DNA from: Bacillota bacterium
GTDB lineage: Bacteria; Bacillota; Limnochordia; Darwinibacteriales; Darwinibacteriaceae
Direction of reading: 5' to 3'
DNA length: 6,091 nt
NCBI GenBank assembly: GCA_012799535.1
Contig: JAAZLB010000147.1
Location: 1-6,091 of the forward strand
The notes below the pieces were generated by a model. The model was not told the DNA's origin. It saw only the letters and a list, made by a program, of their open reading frames with translations, and ran no database searches. Each line of letters begins with the position of its first letter. The stretch's first letter is position 1. A program made the position numbers and the translations under genes. Positions 1-5,746 of this stretch are shown here, piece by piece.

Positions 1-1558
1 CAATACCGTGATTAATATGGACTACATAATCACCTACCCGCAGTTCGTGCGGGGTGATGCGTAAACCTTCTTCTACCTTGGGAAGCCTAGTCTTGGCCCG
101 GGGGCGTCCGTAGAGTTCTAGCTCGGTTAAGACCACTAATTTAAAGGCGGGAAACTCAAAACCAGTTTCTAAATCTCCTGTAGTGATCACACAATTCCCG
201 ATTTGCAATTCCCGTTCCAGCTGATCCACGAATACCGCGGGAATTTCTTCATCATGTAGTAATTCCAATACTCGCTGCCCCCGCTCAGAAGTGGAGGTGA
301 GAATTAGAATCCGATAATGCTCCTTCCGCCATTGTTTTACCCGGCGAAGCATACGCTCAAAACTACCCCCAAAATGTTCAGGCATACGGAGCCCTAAAGA
401 TGTGGTGTTAGCCCCTTCCATCCCTGGCACCCTTTTACCCAACACAGATAAGTAAATAGGGGAATATCTTTGAAATTGAGCCCATAAATCGTTCCAATCC
501 CAATATAGATCTGCAAAATTGCCTAACACTCGTCCCCGGGATAAGAGGGTACTAATATTTTCCCCCATTTCAGTTGAAGCGACGGTGGCAGCTTCTTTTA
601 AACGAATGGGCTCATCTAAAACAACTAAAGTGTCGGAGGGTAGATAATCTAAAAGTGTGGCTTTTGCTCCAAAAAAGAGTTTATACTGTTCGATCCCGGC
701 AAAATAACCTTGCTCCTCAAATTGCTCTAGATGCCTAGCAACCTGGGCTAAAAGATCATCTGCCTCCTGGGCTAAACCGAGGCGATGTAAACGCTCACCC
801 TGAGCTTGAGTAGCGCGCCAAATTTCCTCTTTAATCTCGGGGAGTTGTGAGAAATCATAGAGGGTTTCCCGGGCGGGTCCGATGATTACTTCGTTTATGT
901 TTTCGAGGGATTTTTGAGTTTCAAATTGGAAGATCCGTAAGGAATCCACTTCATCCCCAAAAAGTTCAAGACGAACCGGGTAATCAGAACCCACAGGAGC
1001 GATATCCACGATCCCCCCTCGAATGCTAAACTGACCCCAAGATTCCACTAACGCCACCCGCTCATAGCCTAGAGTGACTAGCCTTAGGGCTAATTCATCT
1101 AAATCAAAGTAGGAATCTAAATTAATGGAAAATTCCGAATTCAGCAAGTGGTCGGGGCCGATGAGGACTTCCAGTAAACTAGTAATGGGGGCGAAGATTA
1201 CAGTGCCCCCTTCCCGGCCACGAAGGAGCACTCTTAACCGCTCCATACGAAGATCTAAAGCGGGTGTGGCCTCTTCATAGGGCATTAGTTCATTGCCCTC
1301 CCAAATTAGAGTTTGGCAATCGGGAACTAAGGTTTTCAGATCTTGGGCGAGCTTTTCTCCCTGGGTCAAATCTGGTGTGACCACCAACATTACCTGATCT
1401 GGCCTATAAATAGTACTTAGGAAGATAGAGCGTTGCCCTCCAGATAAACCCGTAATGATCTGACCTTGTCCTGTTCTGGCTTGGATTTTCTGGTTAGTTG
1501 TGGTGAGCTCTTTACTCTGGCTCAGTAAATCCACGAGGCTTTGGAGAGACAAATTCAC
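1..1558 (-). CDS. mfd: Transcription-repair coupling factor Mfd, N-terminal 519 codons (gene runs off the left edge)
   Basis: Mfd is an ATP-driven DNA translocase that removes RNA polymerase stalled at lesions and recruits UvrA. The visible part covers the UvrB-like N-terminal module, the linker domain and the start of the RNA-polymerase-interacting domain. Family marks seen by translation: a degenerate P-loop (GLSGGQR, residues 37-43), which is typical because this module lacks ATPase activity; the WGQFSIRGGIVDIAP block with its Arg at about residue 180, followed by VRLELFGDEVDSLRIF, as in the UvrA-contacting region; and GDYVVHINHGI at the very edge, the opening of the CarD-like RNA-polymerase-binding domain. 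The translocase motor and C-terminal domain (full family length about 1,150-1,180 residues) lie outside. The GTG at 1558 is chosen because the frame is closed just upstream by the pth stop, and a purine-rich AGGAAG/AAGGGG stretch (1562-1573) precedes it. It lies 18 nt after pth, so it is probably co-transcribed with it. No frameshift is seen. Confidence 0.96.
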   Translation of the reverse strand, partial: MNLSLQSLVDLLSQSKELTTTNQKIQARTGQGQIITGLSGGQRSIFLSTIYRPDQVMLVVTPDLTQGEKLAQDLKTLVPDCQTLIWEGNELMPYEEATPALDLRMERLRVLLRGREGGTVIFAPITSLLEVLIGPDHLLNSEFSINLDSYFDLDELALRLVTLGYERVALVESWGQFSIRGGIVDIAPVGSDYPVRLELFGDEVDSLRIFQFETQKSLENINEVIIGPARETLYDFSQLPEIKEEIWRATQAQGERLHRLGLAQEADDLLAQVARHLEQFEEQGYFAGIEQYKLFFGAKATLLDYLPSDTLVVLDEPIRLKEAATVASTEMGENISTLLSRGRVLGNFADLYWDWNDLWAQFQRYSPIYLSVLGKRVPGMEGANTTSLGLRMPEHFGGSFERMLRRVKQWRKEHYRILILTSTSERGQRVLELLHDEEIPAVFVDQLERELQIGNCVITTGDLETGFEFPAFKLVVLTELELYGRPRAKTRLPKVEEGLRITPHELRVGDYVVHINHGI

Positions 1559-1576
1559 TTCCCCTTTCTTCCTAGA

Positions 1577-2158
1577 TCATGTCCCATTAGTCTGTTTCCG
1601 ATTATACTGATTCATCACAGGAAGTAAGCCTGATTTAAGCCACAGCTCAATCGCATCTGCAGCTTCTTGGCAGGCATCTTCTAGTATCTTTAGCTCCCCT
1701 TCTCCAATTCCCTGCAATACATAATCAGCGCTAGTGAGAAAAGGGGGAACTGATCCAATACCTACCCGCAGGCGGGGAAATTCTGTGGTTTTTAAGTGGT
1801 TAATAATATTGTCCACTCCATTATGCCCTCCCGCGCTTCCAGCACCCTTAATGCGTAAAATACCTGGTTGTAAAGCTAAATCATCATAGATCACTAGAAG
1901 ATCAGTCAGTTCTAGTTGATAAAAATCCACGAGACCTCGAACGCTTTCCCCACTTCTATTCATAAAAGTCTGTGGTTTCACTAAGACTACCTTTTCACCT
2001 TGAGCTAATCCTTCACCATATTTAGCTTGAAACTTATGTTTGGTTAGGGGTATTTGCCACCTGGTACTAAGCTCGTCTATTACCCAAAAGCCCAGGTTGT
2101 GCCTGGTTTTGGCGTAGCGTAGTCCGGGGTTACCTAAACCTACGATTACTTTCACCAC
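1577..2158 (-). CDS. pth: Peptidyl-tRNA hydrolase
   Basis: This cytoplasmic esterase cleaves peptidyl-tRNA that drops off ribosomes, recycling the tRNA; it is normally essential. The 192-193 residues match the usual family length. Signature positions counted from the first GTG: GLGNPG at 7-12 with Asn10; the catalytic His20 in TRHNLGF; FMNRSG with Asn67; YDDLAL with the catalytic-site Asp at 92/93; and SAGGHNG with Asn113. All known key residues are therefore present. Two adjacent GTG codons (2158 and 2155) could start it. The AGGGGG site lies 4 nt from the first and 7 nt from the second, and starting at 2155 gives the common M-K-hydrophobic-I-V-G-L-G-N beginning, so 2155 is the more likely start; the coordinates include the upstream codon. 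It follows rplY after 75 nt that include a terminator-like hairpin, so it may depend on readthrough or on a promoter I could not identify. mfd follows after 18 nt. Confidence 0.97.
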   Translation of the reverse strand: MVKVIVGLGNPGLRYAKTRHNLGFWVIDELSTRWQIPLTKHKFQAKYGEGLAQGEKVVLVKPQTFMNRSGESVRGLVDFYQLELTDLLVIYDDLALQPGILRIKGAGSAGGHNGVDNIINHLKTTEFPRLRVGIGSVPPFLTSADYVLQGIGEGELKILEDACQEAADAIELWLKSGLLPVMNQYNRKQTNGT

Positions 2159-2162
2159 TGTT

Positions 2163-2168
2163 CCCCCT
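2163..2168 (-). promoter_or_regulatory. pth ribosome binding site, start-deciding
   Basis: AGGGGG on the minus strand. Its spacing is 4 nt to the GTG at 2158 and 7 nt to the GTG at 2155. The better spacing supports the second GTG as the pth start. Confidence 0.65.
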
Positions 2169-2217
2169 AAAATAAGATCAGAAAAGAGCGCACAGTACCG
2201 TCAACCGCACTGTGCGC
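2169..2217 (-). terminator. Rho-independent-like terminator after rplY
   Basis: On the minus strand a perfect 9-bp inverted repeat, GCGCACAGT / ACTGTGCGC (2209-2217 and 2188-2196), encloses a 12-nt loop. A further G-U and a C-G pair can extend the stem to 11 bp with an 8-nt loop. The descending arm is followed by a T-rich but interrupted tail (TCTTTTCTGATCTTATTTT). It begins 16 nt after the rplY stop and ends just before the pth Shine-Dalgarno site. The stem is strong and GC-rich, while the broken T-tract suggests incomplete termination with readthrough into pth-mfd. On the plus strand the hairpin is not followed by a T-run, so it reads as a terminator only for the genes here. Confidence 0.7.
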
Positions 2218-2233
2218 ACTAATTTCTCCGTGC

Positions 2234-2869
2234 CTATTCTTCTTCAGCAGATTCTTCGTCCCCTTCAGTGGCGACTTCAACATCTTCCTCATCGGCCGCT
2301 TCATCTTCGTCTTCTTCAATAACGAGGGAGGGAATCTCAACTTTAACAACCGCTTCATCTGCATCCTCAATGATTTCTACACCTGCAGGCAATTGTAATT
2401 CCCCGACGTTGATCACTTGATCAATCTCTAGAGCAGAAACATCTACCTCAATTGCCTCAGGAATATCTGTAGGCAAACAAGAAACTGTAACTTCCCACAA
2501 TAAGGTGTTGACTACGCCACCATCATTAGGACGAGCTTCCTCTCCTAAAACTCTAATGGGCACTGTGATTTCGAGCTTCTTGCTCATGTCCACTTCGTGA
2601 AAATCCAGATGGAGTAAACCACCCTTCACTGGATCACGGTGAATATCTTTGACAATAACCGTCTTAGAATCTCCACCTAGCATGAGATTAATTAAGCTCC
2701 CGTGAGATGCTAAGGCTTTCTCCGCTTCTCGTATCGATACCTCGATATTAATGGCTGGATTTCCACTGCCATAGACTACTGCGGGAATCTTTTGATCAGC
2801 CCGGAGTTTACGTGCATAAGATTTACCGGTTTCAGTTCTATTTTCCACTGTTAGCTGGTAATTTGCCAT
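2234..2869 (-). CDS. rplY: 50S ribosomal protein L25, CTC/TL5 long form
   Basis: This protein binds 5S rRNA in the central protuberance of the large ribosomal subunit; the long form is called CTC in Bacillus, where it is a general stress protein. The predicted product has 211 residues. The N-terminal L25 domain (about 1-92) includes RTETGKSYARKLRADQKIPAVVYG, here split as RTETGKSYARKL and IPAVVYG, and the end-of-domain KDIHRDPVKGGLLHLDFHEV region. A CTC-type beta domain (about 93-183, with VPIRVLGEEARPNDGG) follows, then a very acidic tail in which 18 of the last 27 residues are Asp or Glu. The frame is open back to 2956, but the ATG at 2869 is chosen because the family begins near its ANYQLTVENR sequence, AAAGGAGG (2881-2888) lies 11 nt upstream, and the longer reading would overlap prs and start inside it. 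Its own promoter and terminator candidates flank it. The ctc name is equally valid. Confidence 0.96.
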   Translation of the reverse strand: MANYQLTVENRTETGKSYARKLRADQKIPAVVYGSGNPAINIEVSIREAEKALASHGSLINLMLGGDSKTVIVKDIHRDPVKGGLLHLDFHEVDMSKKLEITVPIRVLGEEARPNDGGVVNTLLWEVTVSCLPTDIPEAIEVDVSALEIDQVINVGELQLPAGVEIIEDADEAVVKVEIPSLVIEEDEDEAADEEDVEVATEGDEESAEEE

Positions 2870-2880
2870 ACCTATTACCG

Positions 2881-2888
2881 CCTCCTTT
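2881..2888 (-). promoter_or_regulatory. rplY ribosome binding site, long spacing
   Basis: AAAGGAGG on the minus strand is a near-perfect Shine-Dalgarno match. It sits 11 nt before the ATG at 2869, longer than the usual 5-9 nt. It rules out the more upstream reading-frame start at 2956 as the main start. Confidence 0.75.
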
Positions 2889-2900
2889 ACATTCCGTATA

Positions 2901-2929
2901 ATGATATCACTCTTGTCCCCTTTAGTCAA
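2901..2929 (-). promoter_or_regulatory. Sigma-A-type promoter candidate for rplY
   Basis: On the minus strand, TTGACT (2929-2924) and TATCAT (2906-2901) are separated by exactly 17 nt. Each hexamer matches the housekeeping consensus at 5 of 6 positions. The -35 box overlaps the last codons and stop of prs. Transcription would start around 2893-2895, giving a leader of about 25 nt that still contains the AAAGGAGG site. In Bacillus, ctc has an additional promoter of the general-stress sigma factor type at this place; here the match is to the housekeeping type. Activity is inferred from sequence only. Confidence 0.6.
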
Positions 2930-3875
2930 ATAGCTTGCTAACAGGCTTTTCTTCAAAAATCCTCCGAATGGCCTCGGCGAAGAGGGGAGCCACAGAGAGC
3001 TGCGTAAGCTTAGGAATTTGCTTTTCTACAGGTAGATGGATACTATCGGTGATGATCACCTCTTTTAAAGGACTAGCTTGCAAAATCTCTGCGGCAGGAT
3101 CAGAAAAGACCGCATGGGAACAACAAGCATAAACTTCCTTGGCGCCCTTTTCCATGAGGGCCTTAGCTGCATTAACGATGGTACCACCTGTATCGATCAT
3201 ATCATCAATGATAACCGCCGTTTTCCCTTCCACTTCCCCGATTATGTTCATTACTTCCGCCACATTAGGTTGTGGTCTCCGTTTGTCTACAATAGCAATT
3301 TGGCAATTAAGGCGATCTGCTAATTCCCTAGAACGTACCACTCCGCCTACATCAGGGGAAATGACGATTACGTCTTCAAGATTTTTCTCCAGCAAATATT
3401 CAGCAATGATGGGCATGCCTTTTAGGTTGTCCACTGGAATGTCAAAAAACCCTTGGATTTGACCAGCATGAAGATCTAAGGTTACAACCCGATCTGCACC
3501 TGCAGCGGTAATTAAGTTAGCCAGTAGTTTGGCAGTAATGGGATCCCGCGGTTGGGTTTTGCGATCTTGGCGAGCGTAGGCATAATAGGGAATTACGGTA
3601 CAAACTTCCCTAGCGGATGCCCTTTTCATGGCATCGATCATAATTAATAATTCCATGAGATGTTCTGCGGAAGGATTATTAAGTGGTTGAATGATGAAAA
3701 CTTCAGAACCACGGACGGTTTCTCCAATTTTAGCCCTAATTTCACCGTCCTTAAAGCGTGTCATCTCCGCCTGACCTAATTCTAACCCTAAGCACTTACA
3801 AATCTCCTGAGCCAGTTCTGGATTGGCGTTACCAGTAAATACCTTGAGTTTCTTGCTACCTTGATCCATGATCAC
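2922..3875 (-). CDS. prs: Ribose-phosphate pyrophosphokinase (PRPP synthetase), class I
   Basis: It transfers pyrophosphate from ATP to ribose 5-phosphate, giving PRPP for purine, pyrimidine, NAD, histidine and tryptophan synthesis. Seen in order: FTGNANPELA near the N-terminus; TRFKDGEI; the ATP-binding flexible loop YARQDRK (about residues 95-103) followed by PITAKLLANL; DLHAGQIQGFFDIP; SPDVGG; KRRPQPNVAEVMNI; and the PRPP loop IIDDMIDTGGTI (about 220-232). The product is 318 residues, standard for class I. The frame is open to a GTG at 3896, but that codon lies upstream of the Shine-Dalgarno site. The GTG at 3875 is 6 nt from GGGAGG and gives the same N-terminal length as Bacillus Prs; the ATG at 3869 (316 residues, 12 nt spacing) is the alternative. 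It lies about 33 nt after glmU. It supplies the ligand sensed by PurR, encoded two genes upstream. Confidence 0.97.
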   Translation of the reverse strand: MIMDQGSKKLKVFTGNANPELAQEICKCLGLELGQAEMTRFKDGEIRAKIGETVRGSEVFIIQPLNNPSAEHLMELLIMIDAMKRASAREVCTVIPYYAYARQDRKTQPRDPITAKLLANLITAAGADRVVTLDLHAGQIQGFFDIPVDNLKGMPIIAEYLLEKNLEDVIVISPDVGGVVRSRELADRLNCQIAIVDKRRPQPNVAEVMNIIGEVEGKTAVIIDDMIDTGGTIVNAAKALMEKGAKEVYACCSHAVFSDPAAEILQASPLKEVIITDSIHLPVEKQIPKLTQLSVAPLFAEAIRRIFEEKPVSKLFD

Positions 3876-3881
3876 AATTTG

Positions 3882-3887
3882 CCTCCC
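3882..3887 (-). promoter_or_regulatory. prs ribosome binding site, start-deciding
   Basis: GGGAGG on the minus strand lies 6 nt before the GTG at 3875 and 12 nt before the ATG at 3869. It excludes the GTG at 3896, which is upstream of it, and favours 3875 over 3869. Confidence 0.65.
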
Positions 3888-3908
3888 ATTTTCCACTTGT
3901 GGTGGTTT

Positions 3909-4910
3909 TCACTTAGTCAAAAACGTAAATGGAACCAACTGGCTCCCAGCCTCAACTACACAATCTACAATTACTGAACTTTCCATGATCACATCTGTAC
4001 CAATTTCGGCCCCAGATAATCGACAATTAGGGCCAATTACACAATTAGAGCCAATGGTTGTCCCCTTTTGAATAAAGGTTTGGGGATAAATTATTGTATC
4101 TTGTCCAATCTCACAATCCACCTCAATCCAAGTGGAGCCTGGATCAATAATGGTTACCCCTTGTTCCATCCAATATTGACAGAGGCGATCCCGCAAAATA
4201 GCTTCCGCCTGGGCTAATTGCAGTCGATCATTGATACCCATACTTTCTTGGGCATCTTCTAAAATGTAACCTGCCACCTTGTGCCCATCCTCGATCATAA
4301 GAGGAAGTACATCAGGAAGATAGTATTCTGCCTGAGCATTATTAGGTGTTATTTTACTTAAATACTGGAATAATAGTTTGCTATCAAAGCAATAGGTTCC
4401 TGTATTAATCTCTTTAATCTGCAATTCTTCAGAACTAGCGTCCTTGTGTTCCACCACACCACGAACATGGTCTTGCCCATCCCGTAAAACTCGACCATAA
4501 CCGCTAGGATCTTCAAAAATGGCGGTTACAATTGTGGCTGTAGCCCCTTGTTCTTCATGAAATTTCAAGAGCTGTTTAAAGGTTTCGCCCCTGAATAAAG
4601 GTGTGTCCCCATAGGTTACCAATACTGGTCCTGAAAAATCCTGCAAGGCCTCTGCACACTGGTTAACTGCATGTCCAGTCCCTAGTTGCTGAGTTTGCTC
4701 CACTAAATCCACCCCGGATAAGACAGCTCTCACCCGATCACCTTGATAACCAATTACTACTAAAACCCGATTAAAATCTCCTAAGCGAACACTGCGCACC
4801 ACATGATTGACCATTTCTAAACCTGCCAAAGGATGAAGCACCTTTGCCAGGTCAGAGCGCATCCGGGACCCTTGTCCCGCAGCCAAAATTATTGCTGCAG
4901 TCTCTTTCAT
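3909..4910 (-). CDS. glmU: Short-form GlmU: UDP-GlcNAc pyrophosphorylase without acetyltransferase half
   Basis: Normal GlmU (about 450-460 residues) acetylates glucosamine-1-phosphate with its C-terminal domain and uridylylates the product with its N-terminal domain, giving UDP-GlcNAc for peptidoglycan. This product has only 333 residues. The uridyltransferase domain (1-230) looks intact: LAAGQGSRM at 9-17, KVLH at 23-26, QLGTGHA at 75-81, YGDTP with the metal-binding Asp102, GYGR at 137-140, Glu154 in VEHKD, Asn169 in INTG and Asn227 in GINDR. Several left-handed-beta-helix hexapeptide turns follow (about 251-330). The protein ends at VPFTFLTK, where full-length homologues read PFAxLRPG, so the acetyltransferase residues (Arg333, Lys351, His363, Tyr366 and Asn377 in E. 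coli) are absent. The ATG at 4910 is 8 nt from GGAGG(GG), better than the in-frame GTG at 4931, which lies before that site. It lies 21 nt after purR. It should make UDP-GlcNAc only if another enzyme supplies GlcNAc-1-P. Confidence 0.93.
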   Translation of the reverse strand: MKETAAIILAAGQGSRMRSDLAKVLHPLAGLEMVNHVVRSVRLGDFNRVLVVIGYQGDRVRAVLSGVDLVEQTQQLGTGHAVNQCAEALQDFSGPVLVTYGDTPLFRGETFKQLLKFHEEQGATATIVTAIFEDPSGYGRVLRDGQDHVRGVVEHKDASSEELQIKEINTGTYCFDSKLLFQYLSKITPNNAQAEYYLPDVLPLMIEDGHKVAGYILEDAQESMGINDRLQLAQAEAILRDRLCQYWMEQGVTIIDPGSTWIEVDCEIGQDTIIYPQTFIQKGTTIGSNCVIGPNCRLSGAEIGTDVIMESSVIVDCVVEAGSQLVPFTFLTK

Positions 4911-4931
4911 TGGTAACCCCTCCATCAACAC

Positions 4932-5744
4932 TTAATTCAAAATCCAATCTGCAGGACGAGCGTGCACCTTTTGCTCTTCCACATTCACCTCTTGGAGATA
5001 GATGAGGGGCAGATAATCCTGAATAAGTTTTTCTGTGGGCCAGCCCGTTTCAATCAAGACTCCCTTGCCCACTACTGGACATTCAAATTCACCCATTAGA
5101 TCCACTAGACCCCTCAAGCTTCCCCCCGCTTTCATAAAGTCATCAATGAGCAACACCCTACTATTGCGCGGCAAAGCCCGGCGCGACAGGGACATTGTTT
5201 CCACTTGACGCGCTGGCCCAGAAAGGAAATTCATAGTTAGAACCGGACCTTCAGTAGGCCTACTTTGGCGACGGACGATGACTAGAGGGATATTTAAGGC
5301 GTGAGCGGTTTGGAGTGCAACGGGGATACCTGCAGTCTCCACCGTGACTACATATTGAGGTTCCTCCATTTGAAACTTGGTGGCAAAAATCTGACCCACC
5401 GTCTGTAACAACATGGGGGAAGAAATGAGATCATCCGTATACACAAAGCCCCCTGGTAGAATCCGTTGTGGTTCTTGGAGACGTTCACAAAATCCGTTAA
5501 TGTGTTGGAGCATTTGCTCTTTTGATAATTCTGGTAAGTAACGAACACCGCCTACCGCTCCTGAAATCGTCTCCACCTTACCCATATTCAATAGTTCAAA
5601 GGTGGAACGAATAATAGCTAGATCCTCTGAAAGGGTGGATCTAGCTACCCCAAAGAGATCAGCAAAATCCCCAACAGCAAAAATGTGATGGGGCCGTTCT
5701 ACTAAAGTTTTGGTAATGGCAGCGATTCTATTTGCCCGACGCAT
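4932..5744 (-). CDS. purR: Pur operon repressor PurR (PRPP-responsive)
   Basis: This is the Gram-positive-type purine repressor, unrelated to the LacI-type PurR of E. coli. An N-terminal winged helix (about 1-73, with the helix-turn-helix FGVARSTLSEDLAIIR at 31-46) binds paired PurBox sites. A phosphoribosyltransferase-fold domain (about 75-270) carries the PRPP motif VLLIDDFMKAGGS (about 197-209). In Bacillus, PRPP binding relieves repression, and the fold has no transferase activity. The length of 270 fits the family (about 270-285). The ATG at 5744 has AAGGAGG 7 nt upstream (core 5752-5757) and begins 2 nt after the preceding gene, indicating co-transcription and possible translational coupling. 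In Bacillus, yabJ and spoVG separate purR from glmU; here glmU follows after 21 nt. A perfect 11-bp inverted repeat lies over codons 33-44. No convincing paired PurBox is seen in the window, so any autoregulation would act upstream of it. Confidence 0.96.
   Translation of the reverse strand: MRRANRIAAITKTLVERPHHIFAVGDFADLFGVARSTLSEDLAIIRSTFELLNMGKVETISGAVGGVRYLPELSKEQMLQHINGFCERLQEPQRILPGGFVYTDDLISSPMLLQTVGQIFATKFQMEEPQYVVTVETAGIPVALQTAHALNIPLVIVRRQSRPTEGPVLTMNFLSGPARQVETMSLSRRALPRNSRVLLIDDFMKAGGSLRGLVDLMGEFECPVVGKGVLIETGWPTEKLIQDYLPLIYLQEVNVEEQKVHARPADWILN
5615..5647. repeat. Perfect 11-bp inverted repeat inside purR
   Basis: TAGCTAGATCC (5615-5625) and GGATCTAGCTA (5637-5647) are exact reverse complements separated by 11 nt. 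The repeat falls on codons 33-44 of purR, which encode the recognition-helix region. In the mRNA it would form an 11-bp hairpin about 100 nt after the start codon. It is not followed by a T-run, so it is not a terminator. A role is not known; it could be an RNA structure, a protein-binding palindrome or chance. Confidence 0.85.
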
Positions 5745-5746
5745 AA

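Noticed and set aside
2169..2206. TTGACG in the hairpin loop as a -35 box for pth
   Set aside because: The hexamers at 16-18 nt spacing (for example TGATCT) match the -10 consensus poorly, and the T-rich TATTTT is 24 nt away.
2167..2370. Minus-strand frame of 67 codons rich in Lys, Met and Leu
   Set aside because: It is the shifted-frame shadow of the Glu/Asp-rich rplY tail and runs through the terminator hairpin.
2409..2424. Palindrome TTGATCA-CT-TGATCAA inside rplY
   Set aside because: Seven-base arms with a 2-nt centre are expected about once every few such windows, and the bases are explained by ordinary Asp-Gln-Val-Ile codons.
2870..2956. N-terminal extension of L25 to 2956 (29 extra residues)
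   Set aside because: It would overlap the prs 3' end, and the strong AAAGGAGG site lies downstream of that start; the L25 family begins at the ATG at 2869.
2935..3462. Three plus-strand open frames opposite prs
   Set aside because: They lie antisense to the strongly conserved prs gene, overlap each other in different frames, match no family I recognise and lack good ribosome binding sites.
3868..4071. Plus-strand open frame opposite the glmU 3' end
   Set aside because: It is antisense to the glmU hexapeptide repeats and the prs start, with composition typical of a shadow frame. It does not encode the missing acetyltransferase domain.
5348..5548. Minus-strand 66-codon frame inside purR
   Set aside because: It is an alternative frame of a well-conserved gene with no recognisable motif.
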